A stretch of DNA of 64,000 nt. Source: Fredericiella sp038205395 (GTDB taxonomy: Bacteria; Chloroflexota; Anaerolineae; Caldilineales; Caldilineaceae). The translations under genes were made by a program, and so were the position numbers. The number at the start of each line of letters is the position of its first letter. The first letter of the stretch is position 1. Positions 1 to 8,486 of the stretch are shown one piece after another. Location of the stretch: positions 10,407 through 74,406 of the forward strand of contig JBBRBX010000009.1 of assembly GCA_038205395.1 (NCBI GenBank), in the 5' to 3' direction. A model generated the notes under the pieces. It was not told the origin of the DNA, made no database searches, and was given only the letters and a program-made list of their open reading frames with translations.

Positions 1-1
1 C

Positions 2-322
2 ATCGCCATGCTGGGGGCGCTGATGGCCAAAAGGTCGCTACAGCGGGTGCGCGAGCGGATGGACGACAGCCACTACGGCGGGGCCGTCCTGTTGGGCTTG
101 AGCGGCCTCGTCATTGTCGCCCACGGGCGCAGCAACCCGACCGCCATCCGTCACTCAATTCGTGTGGCCAAGCAGGCCATCGAGCAGGATATTTTGGGCA
201 AGATTCAAATTGGAATTGAAAACTCCGCCACCCTCACCGGTATGCACTTTGCCGGCGGCGGCGCCGGTGAGCCGGACATGGGCGTAAATCCGCAGCCACT
301 CAATCCACATGAAAGTACATGA
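2..322 (+). CDS. plsX: Phosphate acyltransferase PlsX, C-terminal part
   Basis: This is the last ~107 residues of a gene that begins before the window. PlsX converts acyl-ACP to acyl-phosphate, the donor for the first acylation in phosphatidic acid synthesis; it is a peripheral membrane enzyme. The run GGAVLLGLSGLVIVAHG followed by a helix containing RHSIRVAKQAIEQ matches the conserved C-terminus of the family. The tail after about residue 80 (GGGAGEPDMG...) is a short low-complexity extension. The gene reads in from the left edge without a stop, so it is incomplete only because of the window. Identification is by memory of the family motif and is fairly secure. Confidence 0.85.
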   Translation: MAMLGALMAKRSLQRVRERMDDSHYGGAVLLGLSGLVIVAHGRSNPTAIRHSIRVAKQAIEQDILGKIQIGIENSATLTGMHFAGGGAGEPDMGVNPQPLNPHEST

Positions 323-334
323 AAGCTAGGGGCA

Positions 335-1207
335 ATGAAGGTTTATCGTAATCTCAAAGAAATTAACCGCAAAGAAAGCATTGGGCGGCGTTTTACGCTG
401 ACCGGAATGGGTATTCTTGCGCTGGGCTTTGTTGCCAGCTTGATTCCCACCTGGTATGCGCCGGATGCACCACTGCAGCCGGGTGTAATCGGGCTGCTGC
501 AGCAGTACTGGTCGTGGATTAGCTTCGGCGCATTGTTTTTAGGCTTTTTGTGCGCCAGCATCGGCAGCTACTATATTAACCGCTATGCCCGGCGGCGTTG
601 GCCTGGCGGCCGTTTTGTGGAACGGCCTGACCAAGTGCTGGAACGCAACATGAAGGGGCTGGACGACAAGTTTGCCTTCTTTTCGCAGAGTCTGCCGGCC
701 GCCTATGTACTGGCTGGGCCGAATGGGCTGACCATTTTTGCCTTGCGCAGCGACAAGGGCCGCGTCATTGTCGAAGGCGACAAGTGGCGCGAACCCTTCA
801 GCCTGACGCGCTTTTTCACCTTCTTTGCGCGTGAAGGCGTCGGCAGCCCCGATCGCGAGATCGAGGAGCAAAAGACCCGTCTGCGCAAGCTGCTGGCGCA
901 AGCCGCTAATCAGCCAGCAGCCGAACCGGCCCCCGCACCCGTGCCGCCGGCCGCCGGTGCAGCCGCCGCGCCCCTGGCGCGACAGACTAACCTGGCGGAT
1001 GTGCCGATAGATGGAGCGGTCGTCTTTCTAAACCCCCAGATTGAACTGCAATTGACTGACCCGGTAATCCCCGTGCTGCGGCCCGATCAAGTGAAGGACT
1101 ATGTGCGAGGGCGCGTCAAGGAGGCCAAGGTGGCCAACGCCACCCAACGCGCGCTGCTGGACCATCTGGCGCAAAATGCCGTCTACCAGGTCGAGCAAAG
1201 CGAGTAA
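335..1207 (+). CDS. Two-helix membrane protein with NERD-like domain
   Basis: A 290-residue protein that starts 12 bases after plsX, so it is probably co-transcribed. Two hydrophobic segments (about residues 23-42 and 63-83) anchor it near the N-terminus. The cytoplasmic part (about 90-185) contains YVLAGPNGLTIFALRSDKG, which resembles the start of nuclease-related NERD domains, and a later VVFLNPQIELQL strand with PVIPVL fits the end of such a domain. A Pro/Ala-rich linker (about 195-220) interrupts the two parts. I cannot identify a full NERD active-site set, so nuclease activity is not claimed. It could equally be a lineage-specific membrane protein of unknown role. Confidence 0.6.
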   Translation: MKVYRNLKEINRKESIGRRFTLTGMGILALGFVASLIPTWYAPDAPLQPGVIGLLQQYWSWISFGALFLGFLCASIGSYYINRYARRRWPGGRFVERPDQVLERNMKGLDDKFAFFSQSLPAAYVLAGPNGLTIFALRSDKGRVIVEGDKWREPFSLTRFFTFFAREGVGSPDREIEEQKTRLRKLLAQAANQPAAEPAPAPVPPAAGAAAAPLARQTNLADVPIDGAVVFLNPQIELQLTDPVIPVLRPDQVKDYVRGRVKEAKVANATQRALLDHLAQNAVYQVEQSE

Positions 1208-1223
1208 CGCGGCAGGAAAGCAG

Positions 1224-1260
1224 ATGCCGGCCCCCAGACCGGCGTCCGCCCTTTTCTTTA
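1224..1260 (+). terminator. Weak hairpin with T-rich tail after the NERD-like gene
   Basis: ATGCCGG and CCGGCGT can pair around an 8-base loop, then a T-rich stretch (CCCTTTTCTTTA) follows. The stem is only seven pairs including one wobble, and the tail overlaps the end of the small opposite-strand gene, so this is tentative. Confidence 0.35.
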
Positions 1261-1401
1261 TCCATGTTCGCCGATGCCATGATAGCGGTAGGCCGGGTAA
1301 TGTCCTGTACATTTGGCTGCCGACAGGCACACAATTGCCGTTATGCCGGCGACGCCCATGATGATCATCAGCTTTATACGCTGCCACTTTTCCAAAAACA
1401 T
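1258..1401 (-). CDS. Small single-helix membrane peptide (47 aa)
   Basis: A 47-residue reading frame on the minus strand. It begins with ATG preceded by a strong ribosome site, AAAAGGAG, six bases upstream. The peptide has a basic N-terminus (MFLEKWQRIK), one hydrophobic segment of about 18 residues (LMIIMGVAGITAIVCLSA), and a short tail with Tyr, His and Gly (CTGHYPAYRYHGIGEHG). Two cysteines flank the end of the helix. Good ribosome-site spacing and an obvious helix favour a real gene, but there is no homology that I recognise. It stands alone on this strand, facing the NERD-like gene tail to tail. Confidence 0.5.
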   Translation of the reverse strand: MFLEKWQRIKLMIIMGVAGITAIVCLSAAKCTGHYPAYRYHGIGEHG

Positions 1402-1576
1402 GCAAAGCTCCTTTTCTGCCGCTGCCCAAGCCAGCAGCGGCGGCATTGTTTTGTTTCGCAAACCTATAATAGCACGCCATGACGCAGCGCGCCATAGATC
1501 CTGGTCTAGTGTATAGGGTCACGCAGCCGCTGAGTTCTGAAATTTGTATTCTCAAGGAAAGGCAAAGGAAGCAGGT

Positions 1577-2344
1577 ATGGTGCGTCTGTCCGTCTGTATT
1601 GAAATGTATTGGCCCGAACTGCCATTTGCGCAGCGCGTGGAGCGGGTGGCGGCCGCCGGTTTGACGGCAATCGAATTTTGGGACTACAGTAACAAGGATC
1701 TGCCCTCCATCCAGGCGGCGGCGCAGGCGAGCGGTGTGGCGGTGGCCGGCTTTGTCAGCGAACCCGGCTTTGCCCTCACCGGCTCCACGCCGGCGGAGGT
1801 GCATGTGCAGGGCGTCCAGCGCGCGGCGCAGGTGGCGGCGATGTTGGGCGCGTCGCGGCTGATCGTGACGGCGGGCAACAGCGTGGCGGGCGAAAGCTTC
1901 GAGACCACCCGCCGCCGCGTGCTGCGTAAGCTCAAGCTGATGGCCGTCGCCGCCCAACAGGCAGGCGTCACCCTCTGTCTGGAGCCGCTCAATGTGCACG
2001 ACGACCATCCCGGCTATTGGCTGACCACTATGGCGCAGGCCGCCGACCTGGTTGAAGAGGTTGATCTGCCCAGCCTCAAGATTCTCTACGATATCTACCA
2101 CCAGCAGATTACAGAAGGCAGCATTATCGCCAATCTGCGCAAATACCGCAGCCACATCGGCCATATCCATGTGGCAGGTGCACCAGGGCGCGGCAATCTT
2201 GTAGGCGGCGACCTGGACTATCGCGCGATTTTTGCCGCCATCGATGCTATTGGCTATCCAGGGTATGTTGGGTTGGAGTTCCGTCCCGACGGCGACGTGC
2301 AGGCTGCGCTCGCCGAAGCGATGGCGCTTACGCGGCCCCTCTAG
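1577..2344 (+). CDS. hyi: Hydroxypyruvate isomerase-like TIM-barrel enzyme
   Basis: A 255-residue xylose-isomerase-like TIM barrel. The best family match is hydroxypyruvate isomerase (hydroxypyruvate to tartronate semialdehyde, in glyoxylate or glycerate metabolism). Support comes from LEPLNVHDDHPGYWL (metal-binding Glu region), LKILYDIYHQQITEG, HIGHIHVAGAPGR and the final GYVGLEFRP strand, all in the expected order. The ATG chosen here follows AAAGGAAGCAGGT; an upstream in-frame ATG adds 11 residues that do not fit the barrel. It lies 24 bases ahead of the SNF2 gene, although no pathway link is evident. Other sugar-acid epimerases or isomerases of the same fold remain possible. Confidence 0.75.
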   Translation: MVRLSVCIEMYWPELPFAQRVERVAAAGLTAIEFWDYSNKDLPSIQAAAQASGVAVAGFVSEPGFALTGSTPAEVHVQGVQRAAQVAAMLGASRLIVTAGNSVAGESFETTRRRVLRKLKLMAVAAQQAGVTLCLEPLNVHDDHPGYWLTTMAQAADLVEEVDLPSLKILYDIYHQQITEGSIIANLRKYRSHIGHIHVAGAPGRGNLVGGDLDYRAIFAAIDAIGYPGYVGLEFRPDGDVQAALAEAMALTRPL

Positions 2345-2368
2345 CCACGTTTAGGAAACGACGCTTTC

Positions 2369-5300
2369 ATGTTGGTTCTGCACGCACACTGGCAGCCGCC
2401 GGCTGCCGCCGAAGACAACGGCGCCATGCTCTTTTGGATGGAGAGCAGCGACCCACCCGCTGCTGAAGCCGGCCCCGCGGCGCCGCAGGGAGTGGGGCGG
2501 CAGCCCCGCCGCAAGAGCAAGCCCGCTGCTGCCGCAGCGAACCCCTTCTGTGCACCGGCCGCGCAAAGCGAAGGGACGCTGCGCACGCTGGGTTGGACGG
2601 GCGGCGGCAAGAGCGGACAGGCGCTGCTGCTGCTGCCGGCGATCGGCAGCCTGCCGCGCCCCTCGCCGCAGTTGGTCTATGATTGGCCGCTCGATCTGCG
2701 CAAGACGGCCAGGCTGCGCCGCTGGCAGGTAGAGGGGCTGCTGCTGCCGCCGGCGGCGGCTGTGGCCGTCCTGCTTGCCCTGCCCAGCGACGCCGACCTG
2801 CCGCCTTCGCTGCGTGTGGCTGACGATGCCCGCTACTGGGCGACAGCCACCAGCCTGGTGCTCGAAGCCATCGCTCAGCAGAAGCTGCTGCCGGCGCTGG
2901 AAGCAGTCGATGTCGACGCCGGCCACTATCGCGCCCGCTGGCTGCCGGTGTTGGATGGCCCGCGCGATGGCCCACGGCTGGCGCAGTTGGCGGCGCAGAT
3001 GCCGCCCGTCTGCCGCGCAGGCTGCGCCAGCGCCGCCGAGGCCCCCCAGCCGCGGGCTTTGCTCGATTCCTTTCTCAACAGCAGCGCCGGAGCACTGGCG
3101 CGCATCTGGAGCCGTGGCGCCGCCCCCAACTCCCAGGCGGCGGCTGATCTGCCGGCGGGGGCGTGGCTGCAGGCGCTTTTTGCTGATTCGCCGCGCCTGG
3201 CCGGCTCACCTGCGGCACTGGCCCGCCTCTATGCCAGCTACCAGGCATGGCTGCGGTCGCTGCATATGGCGGGCGACAGCCATGTGCGCGTGGCCTTTCG
3301 CTTGGAGGCCCCGCCGCAGCAGGCCAACGGCGAGGGTGAGTGGCAACTGCATTTTATGCTCCAGGCGCGCGATGACCCCAGCCTGCTGGTCCCGGCTGAG
3401 ATGGCCTGGCAAAGCAGCAGTACGGTGCTGCACGCCCTGGGACGCACCTTTACCAATCCGCAGGAAAAGCTGCTGGCCGGGCTGGGCTACGCTGCACGCA
3501 TCTTCGAGCCGCTGCGGCGCAGCCTGCAGACCGGCAAGCCGACCTCCGCCCTGTTGGCGACCAGTGAAGCCTACGCCTTTCTGCGCACGGCCGCCCCGCT
3601 GCTGGAAGAGGGCGGTTTCGGTGTGCTGGTGCCGCCCTGGTGGAACAAGCCCGGCGCCCGCCTGGGCGTGCGGCTGCGTATGAGCGCTGTCAAGGGCGCC
3701 GGCCCCGAAGCGGTGGCCAACGGCCGCTTGAGCCTGGACAAGCTGGTCAATTACCGCTGGGAGGTTTCTCTGGGGGAAGCGTCGCTCACGCGCAGCGAGT
3801 TTGACGCCCTGGTGGCGCTCAAGTCGCCGCTGGTGCAGATGCGCGGCCAGTGGGTGCAGCTCGATCCTGACCAGATCGAGTCGGCCATCCGCTTCTGGCA
3901 GCGGCTGGAGTCCGGCGGTGTTTTGAGCCTGGCAGATGCGGTGCAGTTGGGGCTTGACGGCGCGCCCATCGATGGGCTGGATGTGCAGGAAGTGACCTAT
4001 GAAGGCTGGCTGGCGGAGTGGATGGCGCATCTGACCGGCGGCGAACAGTTGGCGGTGCTGCCGCAGCCGGTTCAACTTCTGGGCCAACTGCGCCCCTACC
4101 AGCAGTACGGCTATTCGTGGCTTGACTTCTTGCGCCGCTGGCGGCTGGGCGCCTGCCTGGCCGACGACATGGGGCTGGGCAAGACGATCCAGACGCTGGC
4201 TATGCTGCTGCGCGTGCAGGAAGATGAGGGGCGGCTGCCCGGCCCAGTGCTGCTGGTGGCCCCGACTTCGGTGGTCACCAACTGGGCGCGCGAGGTGGCT
4301 ACCTTTGCGCCGGCCTTGCGCACGCTAGTGCATCAGGGCGCGCACCGCCTGCGCGAAGAGGCGCTGCTGGCGGCGTTGGGCGAGACCGATCTGCTGTTGA
4401 GCAGCTATGCCGTTGTGCGCCGCGACGCCCCCACGCTCAGCCAGGTCAACTGGTTTGGCGTGGTGTTGGATGAGGCGCAGAACATCAAGAATGCCGACAC
4501 GCGCCAGGCCCAGGTGCTGCGCAAGCTGCCTGCCACCTTCCGCCTGGCGCTGACCGGCACGCCTGTGGAGAACCGCCTCTCCGAGTTGTGGTCGATCATG
4601 CACTTTCTCAACCCCGGTTATCTCGGCTCGCGCCAGCTGTTTCGCCGCCAGTTTGCGCTGCCCATCGAGCGCAGCAGCGACGCCGAAGCCGCCGACCGGC
4701 TGCGCCGGCTGGTTTCCCCCTTTATTTTACGCCGGCTCAAAACCGACCCCACTGTCATTCGCGACCTGCCGGAAAAGCAGGAGAGCAAGGTCTACTGCTT
4801 CTTGTCGCCCGAACAGGCAACGCTCTACGAGGTCGTGGTGCGCGAACAACTGCAGCAGATCGACGGCGCCGGCAATGAGATGGCGCGGCGCGGCCAGGTG
4901 CTCGCCATGCTGACCAAGCTCAAGCAAATCTGCAACCACCCGGCGCAGTTTCTGCACCAGATTGGGGAGGGCAACAGCCCCGGCGCTGAGGAACAGCGCA
5001 GCGGCAAACTGGCGCGCCTGGTGGAACTGCTGGATGAGGTGATCAGCGCCGGCGACCGCGCCTTGATTTTTACGCAGTACGCCGAAATGGGCGCTCTGCT
5101 CAAGAGTTATCTCCAGAGCCGGCTAGGGGTGGCCACCCAGTTTCTGCATGGCGGCACACCCTCGGCCCAGCGCACAGAGATGGTGCGCCGTTTTCAGGAA
5201 GAGGCGGATGGCCCACCCATCTTTATCCTCTCGCTCAAAGCCGGCGGCGTCGGGCTGAACCTGACGCGCGCCAATCATGTCTTTCACTTTGACCGCTGGT

Positions 5301-5551
5301 GGAACCCGGCGGTGGAGAATCAGGCCACCGACCGCGCCTTTCGCATCGGCCAGAAGCGCAATGTGCAGGTGCACAAGTTTGTCTGCACCGGCACATTGGA
5401 AGAGAAGATCGACGAGATGATCGAAGGCAAGCAGGCGCTGGCGGCCAGCGTGCTCGGCAGCGGCGAGCAGTGGCTGACGGAGCTTTCGACGGCGCAACTG
5501 CGCGAAATGGTGATGCTGCGCCGCGATGAGTTGGAACAGGAGACCGTATGA
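2369..5551 (+). CDS. SNF2-family DNA helicase/translocase
   Basis: A 1060-residue Swi2/Snf2 ATPase of the bacterial type with a long N-terminal region (SNF2 helicase-associated, about residues 1-560). The start MLVLHAHWQPP is typical of this subfamily. The motor core shows Walker A DDMGLGKTIQ (about 597), DEAQ in VVLDEAQNIKN (about 699), RLALTGTPVENR, and in the second lobe FTQYAEMGALLKSYL (about 900), GGVGLNLTRAN and DRAFRIGQ with the closing arginine. It should translocate on double-stranded DNA using ATP. Its stop overlaps the next start (ATGA), so it is translationally coupled to a SWIM zinc-finger protein. That pairing is common in bacteria, but its cellular job is not defined. The N-terminal 60 residues are Ala/Pro-rich. 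Confidence 0.9.
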   Translation: MLVLHAHWQPPAAAEDNGAMLFWMESSDPPAAEAGPAAPQGVGRQPRRKSKPAAAAANPFCAPAAQSEGTLRTLGWTGGGKSGQALLLLPAIGSLPRPSPQLVYDWPLDLRKTARLRRWQVEGLLLPPAAAVAVLLALPSDADLPPSLRVADDARYWATATSLVLEAIAQQKLLPALEAVDVDAGHYRARWLPVLDGPRDGPRLAQLAAQMPPVCRAGCASAAEAPQPRALLDSFLNSSAGALARIWSRGAAPNSQAAADLPAGAWLQALFADSPRLAGSPAALARLYASYQAWLRSLHMAGDSHVRVAFRLEAPPQQANGEGEWQLHFMLQARDDPSLLVPAEMAWQSSSTVLHALGRTFTNPQEKLLAGLGYAARIFEPLRRSLQTGKPTSALLATSEAYAFLRTAAPLLEEGGFGVLVPPWWNKPGARLGVRLRMSAVKGAGPEAVANGRLSLDKLVNYRWEVSLGEASLTRSEFDALVALKSPLVQMRGQWVQLDPDQIESAIRFWQRLESGGVLSLADAVQLGLDGAPIDGLDVQEVTYEGWLAEWMAHLTGGEQLAVLPQPVQLLGQLRPYQQYGYSWLDFLRRWRLGACLADDMGLGKTIQTLAMLLRVQEDEGRLPGPVLLVAPTSVVTNWAREVATFAPALRTLVHQGAHRLREEALLAALGETDLLLSSYAVVRRDAPTLSQVNWFGVVLDEAQNIKNADTRQAQVLRKLPATFRLALTGTPVENRLSELWSIMHFLNPGYLGSRQLFRRQFALPIERSSDAEAADRLRRLVSPFILRRLKTDPTVIRDLPEKQESKVYCFLSPEQATLYEVVVREQLQQIDGAGNEMARRGQVLAMLTKLKQICNHPAQFLHQIGEGNSPGAEEQRSGKLARLVELLDEVISAGDRALIFTQYAEMGALLKSYLQSRLGVATQFLHGGTPSAQRTEMVRRFQEEADGPPIFILSLKAGGVGLNLTRANHVFHFDRWWNPAVENQATDRAFRIGQKRNVQVHKFVCTGTLEEKIDEMIEGKQALAASVLGSGEQWLTELSTAQLREMVMLRRDELEQETV

Positions 5552-6441
5552 AGTATCGCTACCACCGCCCGCATGGCTACGTAGAGCCGATCCGGCGCGA
5601 GGACGGCATCCGCGCCCGCAGCCAGCGCGGTGCGTTCGCCAAGAATTGGTGGGCGGCGCGCTGGATTGAAGCGCTGGAGCGGGTGGTCAATCCTGGCCGT
5701 CTGAGCCGTGGGCGCACCTATGCGCGCGGGGGACAGGTGCTTTCGCTGGATGAGCGCAATGGTGCGGTGCACGCGCGCGTGCAAGGCACGCGGCCCACAC
5801 CCTACAAAGTGACGATCAAGCTGCGGCGCTTGAGTGCGGAGCAGTGGGAGCGCGTCATTGACGCCCTGGCCGGCCAGGCGCTCTTTACGGCACAGTTGCT
5901 GGCCGGCGAGATGCCGCAGGCAATCGACGAAGTCTTTGCCGCCGCCGGCTGCAGCCTTTTTCCCACCAGCGCCGACGAGTTGAAGACCGACTGTTCCTGC
6001 CCCGATTGGGCCAACCCCTGCAAACATGTGGCTGCCGCCCATTATATTTTGGGCGAACAATTGGACGAGGATCCCTTTCTGCTCTTCCGGCTGCGCGGGC
6101 GCAGCCAGGAGCAGGTGTTGAGTGCCCTGCGCGCACGGCGCAGTGATGTGCCGCTGCTGGCCGAGGAGCCGGAGGCATATGCCGTTGAGGCCGCCGCTCC
6201 GCCGCTTAATGCCAACCTGGATACCTTCTGGCGCATCGGCGGGATGGCGGCGGCAGAGGACGCTGCGTCCAGTGCAGCGCCGATTGTGATCGCAATCAAG
6301 CCGCCCGCTACTCCCATGCCGCTGCTCAAGCGGCTGGGGCAGCCTTCGTTTTTAGATGAAAATCTGGAACAACTGCTCACGCCCGCCTATCGCGCCATGC
6401 AGCAGGCGGCGCTGGCCGCGGCCTTTGAGGAAGAGGGCTAA
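5548..6441 (+). CDS. SWIM zinc-finger protein
   Basis: A 297-residue protein whose ATG overlaps the SNF2 stop by four bases. The zinc-finger core CSCPDWANPCKHVAA (about residues 149-162) has the CxC...CxH pattern that defines SWIM domains, which bind DNA or protein partners. Before it lies a conserved region containing KNWWAARWIEALE and GRTYARGGQVLSLD, the usual N-terminus of SWIM proteins encoded beside SNF2 helicases. After the finger the chain becomes Ala-rich and less conserved. Coupling suggests that the two proteins work as a complex on DNA. Its last four bases overlap the end of the HlyD-like gene on the opposite strand. Confidence 0.88.
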   Translation: MKYRYHRPHGYVEPIRREDGIRARSQRGAFAKNWWAARWIEALERVVNPGRLSRGRTYARGGQVLSLDERNGAVHARVQGTRPTPYKVTIKLRRLSAEQWERVIDALAGQALFTAQLLAGEMPQAIDEVFAAAGCSLFPTSADELKTDCSCPDWANPCKHVAAAHYILGEQLDEDPFLLFRLRGRSQEQVLSALRARRSDVPLLAEEPEAYAVEAAAPPLNANLDTFWRIGGMAAAEDAASSAAPIVIAIKPPATPMPLLKRLGQPSFLDENLEQLLTPAYRAMQQAALAAAFEEEG

Positions 6442-7733
6442 CCCGCCTCCTCGCCCCCGATTTCCACATCCACCGTCATGCCCCAGCGTAAATCCGCCGG
6501 CAAGTTGTCGAGCGTAATCGTCACGGTGTAGACAACATCACCACCGACCACATTCGCCTGTGGGGCAATGGCGGCCACGCGGCCGGCAATCTGCTCGTTG
6601 GATGCCTGCACCAGCACTTTGACCGGCTGGTCTACCGCCACGCGTGCGATGTCTTGCTCGCTGAGGTCGGTCGTCTCCACCTGCAAACCGGCGAGATCGG
6701 CCAGCGTCAGCACCACCTGACCCGGCTGCACCATCTCGCCGGCGCTGATAGCAAGCGAGGTCAGCGTGCCGGCGAATGGGGCGCGGATGTCGTTGGCCGC
6801 CCGCGTGGCGCCGGCGCGCAGCAGCGCAGCTTCGGCTTCGGTGATGGCCACTGCCGCCACCGCCAGCGTCTGCCGGCGGGCGCCGGCGCGCAGCAGATCA
6901 AGCTCCGCCTGCGCCGAACGCACCTGCGCCTCGGCCTCCGCAATCTGGCCGGCGCTGGCGGGGGTCAACAGCCGGTCGAGCGTAGCCTGCGCCTGCTGCA
7001 CCTGTGCGCGACCGGCCGCCACAGCATCCGCCTCCGGCCCGGCGTAGAGCAGGTCATAGCGCCCTTTCGCCGCTTCATAGTTGTTAGTTGCCAACTGCAG
7101 GTCGCGGCTTTGCGGCAGCATACCCACATCGCCCCGATCCTTGACCTGGTCATAGGCCGACTGCGCCTGGCGCAGCGAGGCTTCCGCATTGGAGAGCGCC
7201 GCCAGCGCCTCGATTCGTTCGCCCTGGCGCGGTCCGGCGGAAAGCTGCTGCAGCGCGGCTTGCGCGGCGGCCACGGAGGCACGCGCTGCGTTCACTTCGC
7301 TATCACTGGCGGGTGTTGACAACTGTTCCAGCCGCGCCTGCGCCGCCTGTACACGCGCCTCGGCGGCGGCAACCTCCTGTGTCCGTGGTCCGGCTTGCAT
7401 CTCATCGAGGTTGGCCTGGGCGCGGAAGAGCGCAGCTTGCGCTTCCACCACACCGGCATCGGCGGACGTGGCGTCGAGTGCGGCGAGCAGATCGCCCGCC
7501 TGCACCCGGTCCCCCACCGCGGCGGCCACCGTGCGCACCTGCCCGGCGCTGGGGAAGCTGAGTTCCGCTTCCTGCGCCGGAACCACCTTGCCCGCTGCCC
7601 GCACCGCACTGCCCGCGCTGCGCACAATCGCCGGCAGCGGGGTGGTGGCGGGCGTCGGCGTGGGCGCGGGCGGCTGGCTGCAGCTGGCGCTCATCAATAC
7701 AACCAACAACAGCTCCAAAAGACGAGCACGCAT
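6438..7733 (-). CDS. HlyD-like efflux adaptor lipoprotein
   Basis: A 431-residue membrane-fusion/adaptor protein. The N-terminus is a lipoprotein signal with a likely acylated Cys18 (LMSASC), then a Pro/Thr linker. A lipoyl-like half-motif (VVPAQEAELSFPSAGQV, VGDRVQAGDLLAALD) precedes a very long Ala/Gln-rich coiled coil (about 90-310) with internally repeated LLTPAS-type units. The second lipoyl half and beta-barrel follow (DIRAPFAGTLTSLAISAGEMVQPGQ). Such adaptors join ABC permeases of the MacB type and guide substrates outside the membrane. It is the last gene of the tetR-permease-permease-ATPase operon, two bases after the ATPase gene. It overlaps the SWIM gene by four bases tail to tail, with no terminator visible between them. 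Confidence 0.88.
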   Translation of the reverse strand: MRARLLELLLVVLMSASCSQPPAPTPTPATTPLPAIVRSAGSAVRAAGKVVPAQEAELSFPSAGQVRTVAAAVGDRVQAGDLLAALDATSADAGVVEAQAALFRAQANLDEMQAGPRTQEVAAAEARVQAAQARLEQLSTPASDSEVNAARASVAAAQAALQQLSAGPRQGERIEALAALSNAEASLRQAQSAYDQVKDRGDVGMLPQSRDLQLATNNYEAAKGRYDLLYAGPEADAVAAGRAQVQQAQATLDRLLTPASAGQIAEAEAQVRSAQAELDLLRAGARRQTLAVAAVAITEAEAALLRAGATRAANDIRAPFAGTLTSLAISAGEMVQPGQVVLTLADLAGLQVETTDLSEQDIARVAVDQPVKVLVQASNEQIAGRVAAIAPQANVVGGDVVYTVTITLDNLPADLRWGMTVDVEIGGEEAG

Positions 7734-7735
7734 GT

Positions 7736-8476
7736 CTAGGCCCTTATCGTTTCCGGTTGCAGAATAGTTGACGCAGGCTGCCCACTGCCATTGCTGCCGT
7801 TGCTGGCATCGACGACGCGGCCATCCAGCAGCCGCACCACACGCCGCGCATACTTCATCACACGCGGGTCATGCGTGGCAAAGACAAAGGCGGTGCCTGT
7901 CTGCTCGTTGAGCAGCTGCATGATTTCCATCGCCTGCTCGCCGTTAGCCGTGTCCAGATTGGCCGTCGGCTCATCCGCCAGTATCAGCAGCGGGCGCGAG
8001 GCGAGCGCCCGCGCAATTGCCACACGCTGCTGCTCGCCGCCGCTCATCTGGTCGGGGCGGTGGTGGATTCGTTCGCCCAGCCCGACCGACTCCAGCATCT
8101 CCAGCACGCGCGTGCGGCGCTCTTTGGCCGCCACATTGTTCAACAGCAGCGGGAGTTCGACGTTTTCATAGGCGTCGAGCACCGGCACCAGGGCAAAAAA
8201 CTGGAAGACAAAGCCGATTTCCTCGCGGCGCAGGTCAGCGCGCTGCGCACCGTTCAAGCGCGTCACATCCTTGCCGTTGATGCGCACCGAACCGCTGTCG
8301 GGGCGGTCCAGACAGCCCATCAACTGCAAAAGCGTGGTTTTGCCGGAGCCGGACGGGCCGACCAGGGCCGTAAATTCGCCCGCTTCGATAGTGAGGCTGA
8401 CGCCATCTAGGGCGCGCGTTTCGACTTCACCGATTTTGTAACGTCGGGAGGCATTTTCGACTTCAATAACAGCCAT
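7736..8476 (-). CDS. ABC transporter ATPase, MacB/LolD type
   Basis: A 246-residue ATP-binding subunit. Walker A GPSGSGKTT (about 40-48), signature MSGGEQQRVAIARAL, Walker B ILADEPTANLD and the H-loop ATHDPRVMKYA are all intact. The preceding FQFFALVPVLDAYENVELPLL is typical of the MacB/LolD subfamily, which powers mechanotransmission permeases instead of classical substrate channels. The gene sits ten bases after the second permease and two bases before the adaptor. It should energise both permeases of the operon for export of a small molecule, peptide or lipid. Confidence 0.93.
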   Translation of the reverse strand: MAVIEVENASRRYKIGEVETRALDGVSLTIEAGEFTALVGPSGSGKTTLLQLMGCLDRPDSGSVRINGKDVTRLNGAQRADLRREEIGFVFQFFALVPVLDAYENVELPLLLNNVAAKERRTRVLEMLESVGLGERIHHRPDQMSGGEQQRVAIARALASRPLLILADEPTANLDTANGEQAMEIMQLLNEQTGTAFVFATHDPRVMKYARRVVRLLDGRVVDASNGSNGSGQPASTILQPETIRA

Positions 8477-8486
8477 TTCAATCTCC

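Noticed and set aside
1028..2170. A 380-codon open frame on the minus strand opposite the isomerase gene
   Set aside because: It runs antisense to two genes with clear families, has Arg/His-rich composition, no ribosome site and no recognisable domain.
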